Part shown: positions 1-5,447 of the stretch, piece after piece | How the letters are laid out: every line of letters begins with the position of its first letter | Numbering within the stretch: position 1 is the stretch's first letter | Source of the DNA: G026625185 sp035256645 | GTDB taxonomy: Bacteria > Desulfobacterota > WTBG01 > JAGOGO01 | Reading direction: 5' to 3' | NCBI GenBank assembly: GCA_035256645.1 | Contig: DATEXU010000106.1 | Location: 1-6,298, forward strand | Length of the DNA stretch: 6,298 bases | Translations under genes and position numbers: made by a program | The notes under the pieces: model-generated | What the model saw: only the letters and a program-made list of their open reading frames with translations | What the model was told of the DNA's origin: nothing | Databases searched by the model: none

Positions 1-34
1 GTAGAAACGTATTGGTCTCATACTATATCTAAAG

Positions 35-73
35 TGTTGCATTTTGTTGGAAGATAAAGAGAAAGTGTTGCAT
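35..73 (+). promoter_or_regulatory. Direct pair of TGTTGCAT half-sites
   Basis: AAAGTGTTGCAT occurs twice, with TGTTGCAT at 35-42 and 66-73. The two are in the same orientation and 31 bp apart, close to three helical turns, so a protein would meet both on the same face of the DNA. They lie about 360-400 bp upstream of the inferred operon start. I infer distal enhancer sites for a Fis-type activator such as the one encoded at the right end of the window. No binding data can be seen here. Confidence 0.4.
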
Positions 74-166
74 ATTTTAAATGATTTAACCTTTGGTTAT
101 TAGTTGCTCAATTAAAAAATACCTGAAATATTAAGCTATTAAAATCAAAAATCAGAAGAAGGCGCA

Positions 167-213
167 CGTTGCATGATGCTTCCTCAATGCAACAGTCAGA
201 TTATCTTGCAACA
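167..213. promoter_or_regulatory. Inverted TGTTGCA repeat plus third copy (putative enhancer)
   Basis: GTTGCAT at 168-174 and ATGCAAC at 187-193 form a perfect 7-bp inverted repeat with a 12-base spacer. A further copy in the minus orientation, TTGCAACA, lies at 206-213, 19 bp after the preceding one. Dyad sites of this kind are what dimeric Fis-type HTH domains of sigma-54 activators bind, usually 80-250 bp upstream of the promoter. These copies are about 220-265 bp upstream of the inferred start near 434, which fits. The link to the activator gene at 5448-6298 is inferred from co-location. Confidence 0.5.
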
Positions 214-312
214 TTTTTTTGGTAAAAAATATTCTTTTTTCGATTAAAAACATAATTATTTAAGCTAATTAAGAAAAAAATGATTAACTGGTGATAGAAT
301 TTTTAAAGTAAT

Positions 313-341
313 ACCCGCCCCTGATGCGGGTTTGTTTTTTT
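313..341 (+). terminator. Rho-independent terminator, no visible upstream gene
   Basis: ACCCGC (313-318) and GCGGGT (326-331) form a perfect 6-bp GC-rich stem with a 7-base loop, followed by a T-rich tract (331-341) broken by one G. This is a standard intrinsic terminator for plus-strand transcription. No protein gene ends just before it in this window. It could end a small RNA starting within the first 300 bases, end a long 3' UTR from outside the window, or shield the sigma-54 promoter at 408 from read-through. Confidence 0.85.
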
Positions 342-407
342 AGAGACAACATATTGAAAGTTAATCATTAATCAAGAGCGAACAAAAAGAAAACGTGTTC
401 AGTGTCA

Positions 408-423
408 TGGCATTGTTCTTGCC
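408..423 (+). promoter_or_regulatory. Sigma-54 (-24/-12) promoter of the operon
   Basis: TGGCAT, five bases (TGTTC), then TTGCC gives the invariant GG (409-410) and GC (421-422) with exactly ten bases between them. The match to the consensus TGGCAC-N5-TTGCW fails only at the last base of each element. The start of transcription would lie about 12 bases after the GC, near 434, leaving a leader of roughly 78 bases before the ATG at 512. A sigma-54 activator gene in the same window and TGTTGCAT sites upstream support the call. The -12 element overlaps the palindrome at 420-437. Confidence 0.75.
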
Positions 424-437
424 AATTAAAATTGGCG
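420..437. repeat. Palindrome over the -12 element
   Basis: GCCAATT (421-427) and AATTGGC (430-436) are perfect inverted copies separated by AA, extended by a T-G wobble pair at 420/437. The palindrome covers the GC of the -12 promoter element and the presumed start of transcription. It could be an operator for a repressor or simply reflect the AT-rich melting region. Its right arm is shared with the larger hairpin at 432-463, so in any single strand reading through from upstream the two structures exclude each other. Confidence 0.5.
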
Positions 438-463
438 AGAACTTATTAAATAGTTCTCGCCAA
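432..463 (+). promoter_or_regulatory. Perfect 12-bp hairpin at the 5' end of the leader
   Basis: TTGGCGAGAACT (432-443) and AGTTCTCGCCAA (452-463) pair perfectly around an 8-base AT-rich loop. Because the sigma-54 promoter predicts a start near 434, about ten of these pairs would sit at the extreme 5' end of the mRNA. Such terminal stem-loops are known to slow 5'-end-dependent mRNA decay. No T-tract follows, so it is not an intrinsic terminator. A role in mRNA stability is inferred; a protein-binding site in the DNA is the alternative. Confidence 0.65.
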
Positions 464-502
464 GAGCCTTATACAAAGTCGTTGATTAAAAATATATCGT
501 TG

Positions 503-507
503 GGAGG
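503..507 (+). promoter_or_regulatory. Ribosome binding site fixing the start at 512
   Basis: GGAGG lies four bases before the ATG at 512, within the purine run GGGAGGAAG. The same frame is open back to a GTG at 395, but that codon lies upstream of the predicted transcription start near 434 and the extra 39 residues look like translated leader DNA. The ATG at 512 is therefore preferred. Confidence 0.8.
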
Positions 508-511
508 AAGC

Positions 512-1192
512 ATGAGTGAATTCTTAAAAATTTTAGAGAATGAGGTGCAGCTTGTAGCCTTAGCATTTATGGGCACCGTTTACTTTCTCCGGCTGCTCTG
601 GATGTTTCGATTTAAAGCCCCTCAAGATTTCAGTTATGGGGTAGGTAGCAGCAAGGTTGGGGTAGCCTATTCGATGATGAATGTTGCCATGCCCTGGGCG
701 ATGGAAAGCGTGCGGAGAAACTGGAGCTTTTATCTCCAGTTTGTAATTTTCCACCTTGGGGTAGTGGCGGCAATCAGTGCAACATTTCTTATCCCCTACT
801 GGCCTCTGCTTTTCGAAATCAAAATGGTGGTATGGATTTTCCAGATCTCGTTAGCGGCGGCATGTTTTGTAGGAATACTGAGACTTATTCGGCGCATTTC
901 CAAACCCGCCCTAAGGCTCATCAGTACACCCGACGACTACTTTTCTCTCGTTTTGATGACCTCCTTTTTTGCCTCCGGAGTGTTCGCTGTGCCCAACAAG
1001 TATACCGCCAGCGAGTGGCCGCTGATAGTATTCTTCGCCATGACCGCATTCTTTTTGATTTACGTGCCCTTCTCGAAAATTTCCCACTACCTTTACTATC
1101 CTTTTACCCGTTATTTTTTAGGCAAACAACTGGGGCACCGAGGTGTGTTCCCTCGCAAACGTGGAGGAGAAAAACCGGCTGGGTTAGAGTAA
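512..1192 (+). CDS. NarI/DsrM/TmcC-like membrane protein, likely haem b subunit
   Basis: This 226-residue protein has five hydrophobic segments, at about residues 11-32, 72-96, 100-126, 143-162 and 168-190, and a basic C-terminal tail. The size and topology match the membrane subunits of NarI, DsrM, HmcE and TmcC type, which carry electrons between quinone and a cytoplasmic Fe-S partner. Candidate haem ligands are His81 in the second segment and His192 at the end of the fifth, within PFSKISHYLYYPF, which resembles the conserved end of this family. NarI has two histidines in each of those helices and binds two haems; here only one transmembrane pair is seen, since His209 lies in the tail, so one haem b is more likely. 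The start at 512 has a good ribosome binding site. It is the first gene of the operon, 35 bases before the Fe-S partner gene. The fold is well supported; assignment to TmcC rather than DsrM or HmcE is tentative. Confidence 0.7.
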   Translation: MSEFLKILENEVQLVALAFMGTVYFLRLLWMFRFKAPQDFSYGVGSSKVGVAYSMMNVAMPWAMESVRRNWSFYLQFVIFHLGVVAAISATFLIPYWPLLFEIKMVVWIFQISLAAACFVGILRLIRRISKPALRLISTPDDYFSLVLMTSFFASGVFAVPNKYTASEWPLIVFFAMTAFFLIYVPFSKISHYLYYPFTRYFLGKQLGHRGVFPRKRGGEKPAGLE

Positions 1193-1215
1193 TGGAAAGG
1201 CAATAACCACTTAAA

Positions 1216-1220
1216 AGGAG
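1216..1220 (+). promoter_or_regulatory. Ribosome binding site for a TTG start
   Basis: AGGAG, within AAAAGGAG, ends seven bases before the TTG at 1228. No ATG or GTG with comparable spacing exists before the first Fe-S cysteine motif, so this site decides the start of the Fe-S protein. Confidence 0.75.
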
Positions 1221-1227
1221 AACAACA

Positions 1228-2661
1228 TTGAACGAGAAAAGCATTAGCATAGAAGATGTCCTGAGCTTACCCTTAGATCCCAAGGAGCAGAAAAAGGCAG
1301 TAGAGGAAAAGGTTCCTTGCGTGGCTGAAGGACGCCTCAAAGTCTATGATCCAAATAACAATAACGTGAAAAAGTTTCTGGAACTTTTAAAAAGCAGGCT
1401 CAACCGTTCGGTGGTCGGGTCAATGACCGGCTGTATTCACTGCGGTATGTGTTCAGAAGCCTGCCATTACGCGCTTGCCCGACCGGACGATCCCACCATG
1501 GTTCCAGCGTATAAAGGTGATCAAATCCGACGCATTTTCAAAAAACATTTTGACTGGACGGGTAGCATTTTCCCCTGGTGGGTTCATGCCGGTTCACCCA
1601 AAAATGATGAGGATTTGAATCGGCTCAAGAATATTGTTTTCGGAACCTGTACGGGGTGCCGTCGCTGTACCCTCAATTGTCCGATGGGGGTTGATACGGC
1701 AGTTTTAGTTCGCCTCACCCGTGGCCTTTTGACCGAGTTGGGCATTGTCCCTGAAGGCGTCTTTGTGGTGAGCAAAGACCAATGGGAAACCGGCAACCAG
1801 ATGGGAGTGACTGAAGAGGAATACTTGGAGACCCTTGAATGGATGAGTGAAGAGATCAGCGAAGAAATAGGTGACCCTAACTTCAAGATCCAGGTGGATA
1901 AAGAAGACTGCGATTTTATTTACACGATTAACCCCCGGGAGGTCAAATACGATCCGCGTTCTATTGGTCAGGCAGCAAAAATATTCTACTACGCGGGAGA
2001 AAGTTGGACTATGCCGCGCTTTGGGTGGGATATGACTAACTTCGGACTTTTTTCCGGGGACGACAAGTTGGGTGGCTACGTAGCCAAAAACCTTTATGAA
2101 GCCGCAAAGAGACTCCGGGCAAAAAGAATAGTAATTTCTGAGTGTGGGCATGGTTACCGTTCTACCCGGTGGGAAGGTTATAACTGGGCCAAATATGCCC
2201 AAAATATTCCCTCAGAGTCGGTTTTAGTTACCTTAATCCGGTATATCAGTCAAGGTCGAATAAAAGTTGACCCTTCGAAGAATCCTTTACCGGTCACCTT
2301 TCATGATTCCTGTAATCTTGCCCGATCAGGGGACCTCACGGAAGAGCCCCGCTGGTTATTAAAGCGGGCCTGCACTGACTTTCGGGAGATGTTTCCTAAC
2401 CGGGCGGATAATTTTTGCTGTACCGGTGGTGGCGGTGCGCTTTCCATGGTAGAGTACAAACCCCTCCGGATGGAAGTGGCCAAGATTAAAGCTCAGCAGT
2501 TAATAGATACCGGGGCAAAGCTGGTCTGTACTACCTGTCACAACTGTATTGACGGCCTGGGGGATTTGATCAGACACTATAAACTTGACATGAAAGTTGT
2601 CCAGGTAATAGAGTTAGTGGCAAACGCATTGGTGTTGCCCGCAAAAAAAGAGAAAAAGTAA
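1228..2661 (+). CDS. HdrD/DsrK/HmcF/TmcB-type CCG-domain iron-sulfur protein
   Basis: A soluble 477-residue protein. Residues 69-79 (C69, C72, C75, C79) and 141-151 (C141, C144, C147, C151 followed by Pro) are two ferredoxin-type motifs, each expected to bind a [4Fe-4S] cluster. The C-terminal half is the cysteine-rich CCG region: C362, C397-C398-Gly, then C434-x2-C437, with spacings of 34 and 35 residues that fit CX31-39CCX35-36CXXC, the motif that binds the non-cubane cluster at the active site of heterodisulfide reductase. An additional Cys at 440 follows. The first CCG repeat is degenerate and keeps only ECGHG (Cys306), as in DsrK-like proteins. Length and domain order match DsrK, HmcF and TmcB. 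It probably sits on the cytoplasmic face of the upstream membrane protein and exchanges electrons with a thiol/disulfide-type or other cytoplasmic partner. It starts with TTG. The domain call is very sure; the exact complex is inferred. Confidence 0.9.
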   Translation: MNEKSISIEDVLSLPLDPKEQKKAVEEKVPCVAEGRLKVYDPNNNNVKKFLELLKSRLNRSVVGSMTGCIHCGMCSEACHYALARPDDPTMVPAYKGDQIRRIFKKHFDWTGSIFPWWVHAGSPKNDEDLNRLKNIVFGTCTGCRRCTLNCPMGVDTAVLVRLTRGLLTELGIVPEGVFVVSKDQWETGNQMGVTEEEYLETLEWMSEEISEEIGDPNFKIQVDKEDCDFIYTINPREVKYDPRSIGQAAKIFYYAGESWTMPRFGWDMTNFGLFSGDDKLGGYVAKNLYEAAKRLRAKRIVISECGHGYRSTRWEGYNWAKYAQNIPSESVLVTLIRYISQGRIKVDPSKNPLPVTFHDSCNLARSGDLTEEPRWLLKRACTDFREMFPNRADNFCCTGGGGALSMVEYKPLRMEVAKIKAQQLIDTGAKLVCTTCHNCIDGLGDLIRHYKLDMKVVQVIELVANALVLPAKKEKK

Positions 2662-2685
2662 CATAAACAAAAAAGAGGGAAAAAT

Positions 2686-3213
2686 ATGAAAGCCATCGGA
2701 CTTTGTTCACATTATTCACGCCAGGGTGACTGGGCATTCCATTACGCTTTGACCTTGGCCAGAGCGCATGATATTCAACTCAATATCTTTCATTGGCTGG
2801 ATTCACCTTTTCGCTTTCGTCGGGATTATGTTTATGCTGATGATAAAAAAGAAACATTGGTGAGAGTTACTGATGAACTGATTGCTAAAAAAGAGCTGGA
2901 GTTACGTGAATATTATGACTTTTGGTTAGGGGACTTTGTTAAAGTTGGCTTCCGGCTTTGCGAAGGCAATGAGGGAGCTGAACTTCACCGCTGTCTCCAC
3001 CGCAAAGAATATGATGTCTTAGTGGTGGGCTATCCTGAACACGGCACAGACTTCGGGGGAGAACCGATTGAAAAATTCGCTTCACAGTTTAGGACCCCCG
3101 TGATTATGGTAGGTCCTGATAAACCCAACTCGTATCACCTAAACCAACGGGCAGTTGAAATACTTGATCAATTGGGAATCAAGCAGGGAGACTGGACCCT
3201 TATAGAGGCCTAA
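2686..3213 (+). CDS. Universal stress protein (UspA-like)
   Basis: A 175-residue protein with the alternating strand-helix pattern of the UspA fold: a first strand at residues 2-8, a helix near 14-28, a second strand at 31-36, a charged helix about 53-82, and the strands YDVLVVGYP (109-117) and TPVIMVG (137-143). The usual ATP-binding G-x2-G-x9-G-S/T motif is altered: after VVGYPEHG the loop reads TDFGGEPIEK, so nucleotide binding cannot be assumed. The C-terminal 30 residues after the last strand go beyond the usual Usp length of about 140-150. A purine-rich site (AGAGGG) precedes the ATG. It is 24 bases downstream of the Fe-S gene, and genes of this type are known near tmc-like loci; a signalling or protective role for the complex is inferred. 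Family sure, function unknown. Confidence 0.75.
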   Translation: MKAIGLCSHYSRQGDWAFHYALTLARAHDIQLNIFHWLDSPFRFRRDYVYADDKKETLVRVTDELIAKKELELREYYDFWLGDFVKVGFRLCEGNEGAELHRCLHRKEYDVLVVGYPEHGTDFGGEPIEKFASQFRTPVIMVGPDKPNSYHLNQRAVEILDQLGIKQGDWTLIEA

Positions 3214-3246
3214 ACGACGACTGCCGGGCTGTCCGAAAGTTCTTCT

Positions 3247-3888
3247 ATGGAAAAGGCGATTGTTCAGCTTGTATGCGACCTTGCGGCAAAAGATCCCCAT
3301 ATTCGTTTTGCCGCTGCCCGAACTCTCGGCGAGTTAGGAGAAAAGAATGCTCATGCCTATAACGCTCTCATCGAAACTCTGAAGGATGCTGTTTGGTTTG
3401 TAAGGTTGGCAGCTTTACAAAGTTTAAAAGAGCTTAAACTGGATACTCCCGCAATTTTACAAGACATTGTTCCTATGCTTCAAGATACACATGAAGATGT
3501 AAGAGAATATGCGGTCTTAACCATCAATGATCAAGGACCGGCAGCTGCAGTAGCAGTACCTTTCCTTATACAAGCGCTCTCCGATCCCGTCTGGTATGTT
3601 CGGGAAAGAGTCGCGTGGGTGCTTGGACAAATTGGCACCAGCGCGCAGGAGGCTCGTTCACGTTTAATGAGGTGCCTTACTGACGATGAAATTGAGGTGC
3701 GCCTTGCATCCCTTGAGGCATTAGGTTCTATTTGTTGTAAGTACGATACGGAAGTGCTCACCACCCTAAACGCAATTATCAGTAATGACGATCAGCCCTC
3801 CTCAGTAAAAGAAAAGGTCAAGGCCGTTTTAATGAGGATAAAAAAGGCAGATAAAACGCCAAATTCATTTCCCCTTATCGAGAAGTAA
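3247..3888 (+). CDS. HEAT-repeat scaffold protein
   Basis: A 213-residue all-helical protein made of about six HEAT (PBS-lyase-like) repeats. The signature Arg after D-x(2-4)-V/I occurs at residues 20, 53, 86, 119 and 152, exactly 33 residues apart, within DPHIR, DAVWFVR, DTHEDVR, DPVWYVR and DDEIEVR; a sixth, weaker unit ends near residue 198. Such repeats form a curved solenoid that binds proteins, so a scaffold or regulatory partner of the kinase, receiver or USP is likely. No enzyme motif is seen. The ATG at 3247 lacks a clear ribosome binding site. It is in the same frame as the preceding gene, and the 11 codons between that gene's TAA and this ATG contain no stop, which suggests translational coupling. 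No alternative ATG, GTG or TTG start exists in that gap. Confidence 0.75.
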   Translation: MEKAIVQLVCDLAAKDPHIRFAAARTLGELGEKNAHAYNALIETLKDAVWFVRLAALQSLKELKLDTPAILQDIVPMLQDTHEDVREYAVLTINDQGPAAAVAVPFLIQALSDPVWYVRERVAWVLGQIGTSAQEARSRLMRCLTDDEIEVRLASLEALGSICCKYDTEVLTTLNAIISNDDQPSSVKEKVKAVLMRIKKADKTPNSFPLIEK

Positions 3889-3899
3889 GAGGTAAGAAA

Positions 3900-4274
3900 A
3901 TGACAAAAAAAATATTGATCATAGATGATGAAGAAGATGTGCGAACCTACTTAAGTTCTCTGCTTACCAATAACGGCTACCACACCAAGGTTGCTGATAA
4001 TGGTGAAGATGGGTTTCGCAAACTTACGGAATTTTTTCCTGATTTAATTATCCTTGATATTATCATGCCTAATCAATCGGGTGTGGGGTTTTATCGGAAA
4101 CTCAAAAAAAGTGACGCGCATAAAGATATTCCGGTAATCATTCTTTCCGCAGTCACCCAATATAAAGACTTCTTCGCCCATGACCATCAGAGTGCACCTC
4201 GTCCCCAAGAGTTTCTTGAGAAACCCTTTTCCCCCCAAGAGCTTTTGAACAAGATTGCTACGCACATAAAATAA
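3900..4274 (+). CDS. Single-domain response regulator (receiver only)
   Basis: A 124-residue CheY/DivK-like receiver domain with no output domain. All key residues are present: acidic pair Asp9-Asp10, phosphoacceptor Asp53 in LIILDIIMP, Ser83 after the fourth strand, Phe105 as the switch aromatic, and Lys108 in LEKPFS. An inserted loop at about residues 88-102 (YKDFFAHDHQSAPRP) lies between strand 4 and strand 5, longer than in CheY. GAGG at 3889-3892 precedes the ATG, which is 11 bases after the HEAT gene. It probably takes phosphate from the kinase encoded 24 bases downstream and acts by protein contact, either as a relay to another protein or as a phosphate sink. The family is certain; the partner is inferred. 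Confidence 0.92.
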   Translation: MTKKILIIDDEEDVRTYLSSLLTNNGYHTKVADNGEDGFRKLTEFFPDLIILDIIMPNQSGVGFYRKLKKSDAHKDIPVIILSAVTQYKDFFAHDHQSAPRPQEFLEKPFSPQELLNKIATHIK

Positions 4275-4286
4275 CCTTTCTGTTCT

Positions 4287-4292
4287 AAGGGG
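4287..4292 (+). promoter_or_regulatory. Ribosome binding site for a GTG start
   Basis: AAGGGG ends six bases before the GTG at 4299. It sits in the 24-base gap after the receiver gene and supports the GTG as the start of the kinase, which gives a complete PAS domain. Confidence 0.7.
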
Positions 4293-4298
4293 CAACAC

Positions 4299-5429
4299 GT
4301 GTCTCCAAACCAAATCGACATCAGCAAATGGGATCCTACCAGAAACGATTACCCCCAGCTTTTCCAGCGCGTTCCTTGCTATATCTCCGTCCAAAACCAC
4401 GAATTACGGATTGTCCAAACCAACCAGCTTTTTCAACAGGATTTTGGCAACCGGGTGGGTGAACTCTGTCACGAAGTTTATAAAGGAAGATCAAGTCCCT
4501 GTCCTGAATGTCCGGTGGTTAAGACCTTTGCTGATGGGCAGGTACATTCCAGTGAAGAGATGGTAATAACCCGTGACGGCCAGGAAGCCTTTGTCATTGT
4601 TTACACGAGCCCTCTTTACAATGATCAAGGCCAGATTGTGGCGGTGATGGAAATGTCCACCAATATCACCAATATCAAACGATTGCAGACTGATTTAAGC
4701 TTAATGGGACAAACGGTTGCCACCATGGCTCACTCGATTAAAAACATCTTAACGGGCCTGGACGGAGGAATCTATGTGGTGAACTCAGGTTTGCAACAAG
4801 GCGACAAAACTGAGACCATAAAAGGTTGGGAGATCGTTCAGCGGAATGTAGCCAGAATTTCCAGTCTGGTAAAAGATATCCTTTATTGTGCTAAAAAAAG
4901 AGAGCATATCCTCAGCATTATTGAACCAAACCAAGTAGTCCGTGAGGTTTTTGAATTATTCCGGGGCACTGCGGCACTTGAACAAATTGAACTGGTTCTG
5001 GATTTAGAACCAAAACTTGGGCTAATCCTGTTTAATGCCGAAGACCTTCACACGATTTTGAGCAACTTAGTACACAATGCGATAGAAGCCTGTAAATTTG
5101 ATGTCAACCGGCGTGATCATCGGATAATTTTTCGATCAATTCTCAAAGGACCCTTAGCGGTATTCGAAGTTGAAGACAACGGACCGGGCCTCCCAGAGGA
5201 ATGGGAAAACTATCTCTTTACCGGGATGTTATCCACAAAGGGTCGTTACGGGACAGGCTTGGGGCTCTTAGTGACCAGAAAAATCGTCAACGAACTTGGT
5301 GGGCAGATTACCTTCAGTTCAAAAACTCCCGGAGAAGGCTCTGTTTTTCGAGTAACTTTTCCCATCAGGTCAGCTTCTTCTTCTCAGACTTTTCCTGACA
5401 CTGAATCAAGCTCCGTTCTTACACAATAA
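4299..5429 (+). CDS. Soluble PAS-domain sensor histidine kinase with Cys motif
   Basis: A 376-residue kinase without transmembrane segments, so it senses a cytoplasmic signal. A PAS domain spans about residues 20-125 and contains Cys27 and the motif CHEVYKGRSSPCPECPV with C57, H58, C68 and C71, which could bind a metal or cluster or respond to redox state. The phosphorylation site is His145 in MAHSIKNIL (dimerization helix about 134-200). The catalytic domain follows, with N256 and N260 in LSNLVHNAIEAC (N box), DNGPGL (293-298, G1) and GTGLGL (318-323, G2). The tail after about 357 is Ser-rich and probably disordered. It starts with GTG behind AAGGGG. It follows the receiver gene and converges with the sigma-54 activator gene, so either or both may be its phosphorylation target. 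Kinase class is certain; the signal is inferred. Confidence 0.92.
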   Translation: MSPNQIDISKWDPTRNDYPQLFQRVPCYISVQNHELRIVQTNQLFQQDFGNRVGELCHEVYKGRSSPCPECPVVKTFADGQVHSSEEMVITRDGQEAFVIVYTSPLYNDQGQIVAVMEMSTNITNIKRLQTDLSLMGQTVATMAHSIKNILTGLDGGIYVVNSGLQQGDKTETIKGWEIVQRNVARISSLVKDILYCAKKREHILSIIEPNQVVREVFELFRGTAALEQIELVLDLEPKLGLILFNAEDLHTILSNLVHNAIEACKFDVNRRDHRIIFRSILKGPLAVFEVEDNGPGLPEEWENYLFTGMLSTKGRYGTGLGLLVTRKIVNELGGQITFSSKTPGEGSVFRVTFPIRSASSSQTFPDTESSSVLTQ

Positions 5430-5447
5430 AGTTTTCCCTTATCCCCC

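Larger units (their letters stand above)
1..407. other. AT-rich intergenic control region
   Basis: No convincing protein gene is present before the operon. The stretch is strongly AT-rich and carries five copies of a TGTTGCAT-like half-site between 35 and 213, the 8-bp direct repeat TTAAGCTA (131-138 and 260-267), an 11-bp inverted repeat (279-289 with 359-369) enclosing a rho-independent terminator (313-341), and a tandem TTAATCA pair (361-374). The only small open frame with a purine-rich stretch ahead of it is a 24-codon frame at 173-247, which I do not accept as a gene. The density of signals suggests a regulatory region for the operon beginning at 512, possibly with a short non-coding transcript ending at 341. 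Confidence 0.7.

Noticed and set aside
95..107. Possible second sigma-54 promoter, TTTGG with TTGCT downstream
   Set aside because: The spacing is GG-N9-GC, one base short of the required ten, so it should not work.
219..236. Possible sigma-54 promoter in TTTGGTAAAAAATATTCTT
   Set aside because: Spacing from GG is right but the GC of the -12 element is TC, and the rest is poly-A/T that matches many patterns.
173..247. 24-codon open frame preceded at a distance by AAGAAGG
   Set aside because: Very short, starts inside an arm of the TGTTGCA inverted repeat, purine stretch is about ten bases away, and composition simply follows the AT-rich DNA.
195..407. Integration host factor site between enhancer and promoter
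   Set aside because: AATCAA occurs (370-375) but the required TTR after four bases is absent; no full consensus match was found.
432..463. Hairpin as a second intrinsic terminator or attenuator
   Set aside because: The stem is strong but no T-tract follows, and no leader peptide or competing terminator is present.
395..511. Upstream in-frame GTG start adding 39 residues to the membrane protein
   Set aside because: The GTG lies upstream of the predicted transcription start near 434, the added stretch covers the promoter and the hairpin, and the ATG at 512 has a strong ribosome binding site.
832..1206. 124-codon open frame overlapping the membrane protein gene in another frame
   Set aside because: It overlaps a gene with clear transmembrane and family features and has no ribosome binding site or recognisable domain.
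1705..2202. 165-codon minus-strand open frame within the Fe-S protein gene
   Set aside because: Antisense to a highly conserved CCG-domain gene; no recognisable motifs; explained as a shadow frame.
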